Assembly: GCA_036397875.1 (NCBI GenBank)
Contig: DASWIC010000254.1
Location: 1 to 10,615 of the forward strand
Source: SG8-41 sp036397875
Lineage (GTDB): Bacteria; Pseudomonadota; Gammaproteobacteria; Burkholderiales; SG8-41
DNA: 10,615 nucleotides
Direction: 5' to 3'
A model generated the notes under the pieces. That model saw only the letters and a list, made by a program, of their open reading frames with translations, was not told where the DNA came from and ran no database searches. Below are positions 6,154-10,615 of the stretch, piece by piece; position 1 is the first letter of the stretch; every line of letters begins with the position of its first letter. The position numbers were made by a program, and so were the translations under genes.

Positions 6154-6178
6154 GATCCGCCATTCACGACGCGCCCCG

Positions 6179-6934
6179 TTGAAATTCTCCGTTATTATTC
6201 CCGCCCGCTACGCTTCCACGCGATTCCCGGGCAAGCCGCTCGCGGACATCGCCGGCAGGCCGATGGTGGTGCGCGTGGCGGAGCAGGCGCGCAGGAGCGG
6301 CGCCGCGGAAGTGATCATCGCGACCGATCATCCGCGCATCGCCGCCGCCGCCGCGCGCCACGGCTTCGAGGCTGTCATGACCGCAAGCGGGCATGCCTCC
6401 GGTACCGACCGCATCGCCGAGGTCGCCGCGAGGCGCCGCTATCCCCGGACGCGCATCGTCGTCAACGTGCAGGGGGACGAGCCCCTCATCGAGCCGTCCC
6501 TGATCCGGCGCGTCGCGTCCGATCTCGCGCGGCACCGCGCCGCTGCGATGGCAACGGCCTGCCACCCGATACGGAACGCGCGCGAGCTCGGCAATCCGAA
6601 CATCGTGAAGGTGGTGCTGGATCGCGACGGCTACGCGCTCTACTTCAGCCGGGCGCCGATCCCCTGGGCGCGCGACGGGTTCAGGCGCGGCATATCCCGT
6701 ATCCCCTCCGGGCTGCCGGTCTACCGCCATCTTGGCGTCTACGCGTACCGCGCGGCGTTCCTGCGCGCCTTCACGCGCCTGAAGCCCGCGGCCATCGAGC
6801 GCTTCGAGGCGCTCGAGCAGTTGCGCGCGCTGGCCCACGGCTATCGCATACACTGCGCGATTGCGCGCGCGGCGCCGCATCCCGGAGTCGACACGCCCGC
6901 CGACTTGAAGCGCGTCCTGCGCCGCTTTCGATGA
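6179..6934 (+). CDS. kdsB: 3-deoxy-manno-octulosonate cytidylyltransferase (CMP-KDO synthetase)
   Basis: KdsB makes CMP-KDO from CTP and KDO in the cytoplasm, activating the sugar for transfer to lipid A. Starting at TTG (6179-6181) gives 251 residues and the canonical N-terminus MKFSVIIPARYASTRFPGKPL. No ATG or GTG is available in frame nearby, and upstream translation in this frame is out-of-frame lpxK sequence. Further motifs are NVQGDEPLI (97-105), NPNIVKVV (139-146), ALYFSRAPIPW (153-163), HLGVYAYR (184-191), ALEQLR (211-216) and GVDTPADL (236-243), together diagnostic of the family. No clear ribosome binding site precedes the TTG. The stop overlaps the next start as ATGA. Confidence 0.96.
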   Translation: MKFSVIIPARYASTRFPGKPLADIAGRPMVVRVAEQARRSGAAEVIIATDHPRIAAAAARHGFEAVMTASGHASGTDRIAEVAARRRYPRTRIVVNVQGDEPLIEPSLIRRVASDLARHRAAAMATACHPIRNARELGNPNIVKVVLDRDGYALYFSRAPIPWARDGFRRGISRIPSGLPVYRHLGVYAYRAAFLRAFTRLKPAAIERFEALEQLRALAHGYRIHCAIARAAPHPGVDTPADLKRVLRRFR

Positions 6935-7593
6935 GAATCATTCTTCTGGGCATGCCCGGCGCCGGCAAGGGCACGCAGGCCCGACTCCTGATCCAGAAAT
7001 ACGGAATCCCGCAGATCTCGACCGGCGACATGCTGCGCGCAGAGATCAAGGCCGGCACGGCCCTCGGACAGGAGGCGCGGCAATACATGGACCGCGGCGA
7101 GCTGGTGCCGGACGAGCTGGTCATCGAGCTGGTCAAGCAGCGCGTGAAGCAGCCCGACTGCGCGCGGGGTTTCATCATCGACGGCTTCCCGCGCACGGTT
7201 GCCCAGGCGGAAGCACTGCGCGATGCCGGTATCGATATCGACTGCGTGGTCGAGATCGAAGTCGACGATGACGAGATCCTGCGGCGGATGACCGGGAGGC
7301 GCGTGCACCCGGCCTCCGGCCGCACTTACCATGTCGAGTTCAATCCGCCGCGGACGCCGGGCAAAGACGACGCCACCGGTGAACCCCTGATCCAGCGCCC
7401 GGACGACAACGAGGAGACGGTCAGGCGACGCATCGCGACCTACTACTCGCATACCAAGCCCCTCGTCGCCTATTACATGAAGCGGCGCGAGCGGGGCGAC
7501 CCGCTCGCTCCGATCTACGTCAATATTTACGGCAAGGGGTCGATCGAGCACATTCGCGACAAGCTATTCGCCGCGCTCTCCGCCAGGAGCTAG
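6931..7593 (+). CDS. adk: Adenylate kinase, first of two tandem copies
   Basis: Adenylate kinase interconverts ATP + AMP and 2 ADP in the cytoplasm. The 220-residue protein is the long type with a full LID. The P-loop is GMPGAGKGT (7-15), with Met where the family usually has Ala. TGDMLR (31-36), DGFPRT (84-89), TGRRVH (121-126) and the LID segment up to about 159 follow. Residue numbers coincide with E. coli Adk: Lys13, Arg36, Arg88, Arg119, Arg123, Arg156 and Arg167 are all present. The LID has His126, Ser129, Asp146 and Thr149, the hydrogen-bonded type, not the four-cysteine zinc type. The ATG overlaps the kdsB stop (ATGA), so translation is probably coupled. Position after kdsB and better match to the usual C-terminus suggest this is the housekeeping copy. 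Confidence 0.96.
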   Translation: MRIILLGMPGAGKGTQARLLIQKYGIPQISTGDMLRAEIKAGTALGQEARQYMDRGELVPDELVIELVKQRVKQPDCARGFIIDGFPRTVAQAEALRDAGIDIDCVVEIEVDDDEILRRMTGRRVHPASGRTYHVEFNPPRTPGKDDATGEPLIQRPDDNEETVRRRIATYYSHTKPLVAYYMKRRERGDPLAPIYVNIYGKGSIEHIRDKLFAALSARS

Positions 7594-7628
7594 TGCGTCG
7601 AAGCGAGAAGCGCGACGGTCGGCGAACG

Positions 7629-8285
7629 ATGAGGATCGTAATCGTGGGCATGCCGGGCGCCGGCAAGGGAACGCACGCGGCGGCCCTCAGGGAGCGTCTG
7701 AAGGTCCCCCAGATTTCGACGGGTGACATGCTGCGCGCCGCGGTCGCCGCCGGCACCCCCTTGGGCCGCGAAGCCGATGACTACATGAACCGCGGGGAGC
7801 TCGTCCCCGATCGCCTGGTCGTCGAGCTGGTCCGGGAGCGCGTGAAGGAGGCCGACTGCGCGGGCGGCTTCATCCTCGACGGTTTTCCGAGAACACTCGC
7901 GCAGGCGAGAGCGCTCAGTGAAGCGGGGGTCGGAATCGACGTCGTCCTCGAGCTTCACGTGCCGGACGAGGAGGTGATCGAGCGCATGACGGGACGCCGC
8001 GTCCACCTGCCCTCCGGGCGCATCTACCATGTCACCCGCCACCCCCCCAAGGTCGCCGGCACGGACGACGTCACGGGCGAGCCGCTCAGCGTGCGCGCCG
8101 ATGACACCGAGGACACGGTACGCAACCGGATCGCCGGCTATCACGCGCAGACCGCGCCGCTGCTCGACTATTACCGGCGGCTGGCGGCGGGCGGGACCGG
8201 CGTACCACGCTACATCCGCGTCGACGGCAGCGGCGGCGTCGCCGCTTCGCGGGCGCGGGTATTCGCCGCGCTGGGCATCGCATGA
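7629..8285 (+). CDS. adk: Second adenylate kinase paralogue
   Basis: This 218-residue protein is a diverged copy of its upstream neighbour. By hand alignment about 116 of the first 190 positions are identical. It shares the unusual GMPGAGKGT P-loop (7-15) and keeps Lys13, Arg36, Arg88, Arg119, Arg123, Arg156 and Arg167, plus His126, Ser129, Asp146 and Thr149 in the LID, so it should be active. Differences cluster in the AMP-binding helices (RERLKVPQ, AVAAG), the LID centre (TRHPPKVAGT) and the glycine-rich C-terminus. The ATG chosen gives the family N-terminus MRIVIVG. An in-frame GTG at 7593-7595 would add 12 charged residues; AGGAG lies only 3 nt before it, and no better site precedes the ATG. 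A different nucleotide preference is possible but not shown. Confidence 0.92.
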   Translation: MRIVIVGMPGAGKGTHAAALRERLKVPQISTGDMLRAAVAAGTPLGREADDYMNRGELVPDRLVVELVRERVKEADCAGGFILDGFPRTLAQARALSEAGVGIDVVLELHVPDEEVIERMTGRRVHLPSGRIYHVTRHPPKVAGTDDVTGEPLSVRADDTEDTVRNRIAGYHAQTAPLLDYYRRLAAGGTGVPRYIRVDGSGGVAASRARVFAALGIA

Positions 8286-8340
8286 CGCAGCGATCTTCCG
8301 CAAGACGGGCGCGGATCGCGAGGAGGAGTGGGCGGCGGGT

Positions 8341-8369
8341 GGTGAGCCGCGAAGGGTGAGTGGTAAAAT
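8341..8369 (+). promoter_or_regulatory. Candidate extended -10 promoter for pfp
   Basis: TAAAAT at 8364-8369 matches the -10 consensus at 5 of 6 positions and is preceded by TGG, giving an extended -10 element. The -35 position at 17-bp spacing (GGTGAG, 8341-8346) matches only 3 of 6. The site lies in the 130-bp gap between the second adk and pfp, the largest gap in the plus-strand operon apart from the one before lpxK. This suggests pfp-hppA can be transcribed separately. Confidence 0.4.
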
Positions 8370-8385
8370 CGCGCTTTCCGATTTT
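8365..8385. promoter_or_regulatory. Inverted repeat overlapping the candidate pfp promoter
   Basis: AAAATCG (8365-8371) and CGATTTT (8379-8385) are perfect 7-bp inverted arms around CGCTTTC. The left arm covers most of the -10 hexamer, the right arm would lie just past a start site. It is an AT-rich island in GC-rich DNA, and could be an operator or a leader hairpin; a few T residues follow, so a weak terminator for adk transcripts is another reading. Confidence 0.3.
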
Positions 8386-8415
8386 TCCCCGTGATCCCTG
8401 CCGCCGCGTGACCGT

Positions 8416-9678
8416 ATGGCAAAAAAGAATGCGTTCTACGCCCAGTCCGGGGGCGTGACGGCAACGATCAACGCCACCGCCTGTGCCGTCATCGAGACGG
8501 CGCGCAAGCATCGAAGCCGGATCGGGAAGGTATTCGCCGGACGCGACGGCATCATCGGCGCGCTGACCGAGGATCTCATCGACACCTCGAAGGAGCCCGC
8601 GGCGGCGATCCGGGCGCTGCGCCACACCCCGGGCGGCGCCTTCGGCTCCGCCCGCTACAAGTTGAAGAACCCCGAAGAGAGCCGCGCCCAGTACGAGCGG
8701 TTGATCGAGGTGTTCAGGGCGCACGATATCGGCTATTTCTTCTACAACGGGGGCAACGATTCCGCAGATACCTCGTACAAGATGTCCCAGGTCGCGCGCA
8801 CGCTGGGCTTTCCCCTCGTCTGCGTCGGCATCCCCAAGACCGTCGACAACGATCTCGCGCTCACCGACTGCTGCCCGGGATTCGGCTCCGTCGCCAAGTA
8901 CGTCGCGACTAGCATCCGCGAGGCGGGCTATGACGTGGCGTCCATGGCGCGCACCTCGACGCGTGTTTTCATCCTCGAGGTAATGGGCCGGCACGCAGGC
9001 TGGATCACCGCGGCCTGCGGGCTCGCCCAGGACAAGGCAGGCGAGGCGCCCCACATCCTGCTGTTTCCCGAAATCCCCTTCGACGAGGAGCGCTTCCTCG
9101 CCCGGGTGACCGAGATGGTCGGGAAATTCGGCTACTGCGCCGTCGCGGTGTCCGAGGGCGTGCGCCGGCAGGACGGCAAGTTCCTGTCGGAATCGGGCCT
9201 GCGCGACGCGTTTGGCCACGCGCAGCTCGGCGGGGTCGCGCCGGTCATCGCGCAGCTGGTGCAAGAGAGACTCAAGCAGAAGTATCACTGGGCGGTGGCC
9301 GACTACCTGCAGCGCTCCGCCCGCCATATCGCGTCCAGGACGGACGTGCTGCAGTCGTACGCGGTAGGCAAGGCCGCCGTCGAGCTTGCCGTGAAGGGCG
9401 TGAGCGGCGTCATGCCGATCATCGTCCGGAAATCGAGCAAGCCGTACCGCTGGGCCATCGGCGTGGCGGACCTCGAGGAAATTGCCAACCACGAGAAGAT
9501 GATGCCGCGCGACTACATCACCGGGGACGGCTTTCACATCACGCCGAAGTGCCGGCAATACCTCGAGCCGCTGGTGCAGGGCGAGGATTACCCGCCCTAC
9601 CGCAACGGGCTGCCCGCGTACGTAAAGCTCAAGAACGTGCCGGTGCCCAAAAAGCTGAGCACCGGCTTCAAAATTTGA
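8416..9678 (+). CDS. pfp: Pyrophosphate-dependent 6-phosphofructokinase
   Basis: PFP reversibly phosphorylates fructose 6-phosphate to fructose 1,6-bisphosphate using PPi, not ATP. The 420-residue protein has the PFK fold signatures QSGGVTATIN (10-19), NGGNDSADTSYK (111-122), GIPKTVDNDLALTDC (138-152), GFGSVAKYVATSIREAG (155-171) and EVMGRHAGW (188-196). Two features point to PPi use: Asp115 in the GGxD position where ATP enzymes have Gly, and Lys141 in PKTVDND where ATP enzymes have Gly. Asn114 replaces the usual first Asp of GGDD; I believe GGNDS is common in one PFP clade. The start ATG has no strong ribosome binding site. It lies directly before an H+-pyrophosphatase gene, a pairing also reported in methanotrophs, consistent with PPi as a managed energy currency. 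Confidence 0.94.
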   Translation: MAKKNAFYAQSGGVTATINATACAVIETARKHRSRIGKVFAGRDGIIGALTEDLIDTSKEPAAAIRALRHTPGGAFGSARYKLKNPEESRAQYERLIEVFRAHDIGYFFYNGGNDSADTSYKMSQVARTLGFPLVCVGIPKTVDNDLALTDCCPGFGSVAKYVATSIREAGYDVASMARTSTRVFILEVMGRHAGWITAACGLAQDKAGEAPHILLFPEIPFDEERFLARVTEMVGKFGYCAVAVSEGVRRQDGKFLSESGLRDAFGHAQLGGVAPVIAQLVQERLKQKYHWAVADYLQRSARHIASRTDVLQSYAVGKAAVELAVKGVSGVMPIIVRKSSKPYRWAIGVADLEEIANHEKMMPRDYITGDGFHITPKCRQYLEPLVQGEDYPPYRNGLPAYVKLKNVPVPKKLSTGFKI

Positions 9679-9687
9679 AAGGCGTGG

Positions 9688-9725
9688 ATGGTGGAACCAG
9701 CCACTAGCCACCATTCACCAGCCAC
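9688..9725. repeat. Small inverted and direct repeats between pfp and hppA
   Basis: ATGGTGG (9688-9694) and CCACCAT (9708-9714) form a 7-bp stem with a 13-nt loop. ACCAGCCAC occurs twice as a direct repeat (9696-9704 and 9717-9725). These fill the 74-bp gap between pfp and hppA. No T-run follows, so it is not a clear terminator and the two genes are probably co-transcribed. The CCA-rich short-unit style resembles the TGGTGAG-type sequence at about 8335-8363 before pfp. Confidence 0.5.
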
Positions 9726-9741
9726 GAATTAGAGGTTCAAA

Positions 9742-9747
9742 AGGGAG
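9742..9747 (+). promoter_or_regulatory. Ribosome binding site of hppA
   Basis: AGGGAG sits 5 nt before the hppA ATG at 9753-9755. It is one of the better Shine-Dalgarno matches in the plus-strand run and fixes the start of a gene whose end lies outside the window. Confidence 0.7.
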
Positions 9748-9752
9748 TCGTC

Positions 9753-10615
9753 ATGTCATATGGTCTGTTGTTCGCGCTGGTGTGCGCGATCGTCGCGCTG
9801 GTCTACGGCGCCGCCTCGATCCGGTGGATCCTCGCCCAGCCCGCGGGCAACGAGCGCATGCGCGAAATTGCCGCCGCCGTGCAGCAGGGCGCGACCGCCT
9901 ACCTGAACCGCCAGTACCGCACGATCGGCATCGTCGGCGCGATTCTCTTCGTCGTCATCGGCGCCGTGCTGAACTGGACGACGGCCGTCGGCTTCGCGAT
10001 CGGCGCGTTCCTCTCGGGCCTCGCCGGCTACATCGGCATGAACGTCTCGGTGCGTGCGAACGTGCGCACGGCAGAGGCCGCGCGCAAAGGCCTGAACGAG
10101 GCCCTCACCCTCGCCTTCCGCGGCGGCGCCATCACCGGCATGCTGGTGGTGGGGATGGGGCTGCTCGGGGTGACGGGCTTCTACTGGGTGTTGCTGGAGT
10201 TCGCCGCCCAGGGCACGCCCGTCAAGAAGATCCTCGAGCCGCTCATCGGGCTCGCCTTCGGGGGCTCGCTGATCTCGATCTTCGCGCGTCTCGGCGGCGG
10301 CATCTTCACCAAGGGCGCCGACGTCGGGGCGGACCTCGTCGGCAAGGTGGAGGCCGGTATCCCCGAGGACGATCCGCGCAACCCCGCCGTGATCGCCGAC
10401 AACGTGGGCGATAACGTCGGCGACTGCGCCGGCATGGCGGCGGACCTGTTCGAGACCTACGCAGTGACGATCATCGCTACCATGCTGCTCGGCGCGCTGC
10501 TGTTGTCGAATCCGGGTGTGGCGCCCCTCGCGGTCACCTACCCGCTCGTGCTGGGCGGCGTCTCGATCATCGCCTCGATCATCGGTTGCTATTTCGTCAA
10601 GGCCTCCCCCGGCGG
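9753..10615 (+). CDS. hppA: Membrane-bound H+-translocating pyrophosphatase HppA (3'-truncated by the window edge)
   Basis: HppA hydrolyses PPi and pumps protons (or Na+) across the cytoplasmic membrane. The first 287 codons are present with no stop before the right edge; full-length proteins have roughly 650-800 residues and about 16 helices. The N-terminus is hydrophobic (about 4-28), with further helices at about 58-75, 78-98, 123-150, 162-180, 235-252 and 262-282. The core substrate-binding signature is intact: KGADVGADLVGKVEAG (187-202), EDDPRNP (205-211) and DNVGDNVGDCAGMAADLFE (216-234), with the aspartates that hold Mg-PPi. The K+-dependence determinant lies in the missing C-terminal half, so K+-dependent versus K+-independent type and the pumped ion cannot be decided. 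The 74-bp gap after pfp and the shared substrate suggest one functional unit. Confidence 0.95.
   Translation, partial: MSYGLLFALVCAIVALVYGAASIRWILAQPAGNERMREIAAAVQQGATAYLNRQYRTIGIVGAILFVVIGAVLNWTTAVGFAIGAFLSGLAGYIGMNVSVRANVRTAEAARKGLNEALTLAFRGGAITGMLVVGMGLLGVTGFYWVLLEFAAQGTPVKKILEPLIGLAFGGSLISIFARLGGGIFTKGADVGADLVGKVEAGIPEDDPRNPAVIADNVGDNVGDCAGMAADLFETYAVTIIATMLLGALLLSNPGVAPLAVTYPLVLGGVSIIASIIGCYFVKASPG

Noticed and set aside
5861..6178. Possible N-terminal extension of kdsB by about 106 residues
   Set aside because: The extension is an out-of-frame reading of the lpxK end and the Trm112 gene. KdsB begins with the MKFSVIIPARY-type strand at the TTG at 6179.
8086..9714. Long minus-strand open frame (about 540 codons) antisense to the second adk and pfp
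   Set aside because: Its translation is rich in Arg, Ala, His and Gly with no recognisable motif, and the plus strand here encodes clear Adk and PFP proteins. Long antisense frames are expected in GC-rich coding DNA.
9782..10414. Plus-strand Arg/Gly-rich open frame at the right end
   Set aside because: It is a frame-shifted shadow of hppA, whose true frame from 9753 carries the intact H+-PPase signatures and stays open to the window edge.

Overview
The window is about 10.6 kb of GC-rich, densely packed chromosomal DNA. It looks like a Gram-negative proteobacterium, most likely a betaproteobacterium. The evidence is lipid A and KDO genes (lpxK, kdsB) around a small Trm112-like gene, ExbB/ExbD-type proton channel genes ahead of them, adk directly behind kdsB, and a pyrophosphate-dependent phosphofructokinase beside a membrane H+-pyrophosphatase. 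The taxonomic placement is inferred from gene order and protein style; no database was searched.

Layout. (1) The 3' part of miaA (+) enters from the left edge, with its first codons outside the window. (2) Two copies of a 21-bp C/G-rich palindrome lie between miaA and the convergent minus-strand pair. (3) That minus-strand pair is xseA (exonuclease VII large subunit) followed by a protein with two cyclic-nucleotide-binding domains. (4) A gene-free stretch of about 510 bp separates the divergent xseA and exbB. It holds an orphan DnaA-box pair, a degenerate REP-like hairpin and a possible promoter. (5) A plus-strand run then reaches the right edge: exbB, exbD, a pair of inverted C/T-rich repeat elements, lpxK, a 59-codon Trm112-family gene, kdsB, adk, a second divergent adk, pfp, and hppA, which is cut by the right edge.

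How the genes fit together. lpxK and kdsB act on the inner part of lipopolysaccharide (lipid A 4'-phosphorylation and CMP-KDO synthesis), and exbBD forms an inner-membrane proton-driven motor. Adenylate kinase, PPi-dependent phosphofructokinase and H+-PPase all handle adenylate and pyrophosphate energy currency, so the right half reads as an energy module joined to the end of an envelope operon. lpxK/Trm112 and kdsB/adk overlap by a few bases, and three genes (exbB, Trm112, kdsB) start with TTG or GTG, which suggests translational coupling.

The most notable points are the tandem, well-diverged adenylate kinase paralogues that both keep the catalytic residues, the adk-adk-pfp-hppA arrangement, and several intergenic repeat families. 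One repeat runs up to the lpxK start codon and appears to supply its ribosome binding site. I see no phage, transposase, CRISPR, toxin-antitoxin or defence genes, no tRNA or rRNA, and no clearly new system. Most genes here are conserved housekeeping genes.
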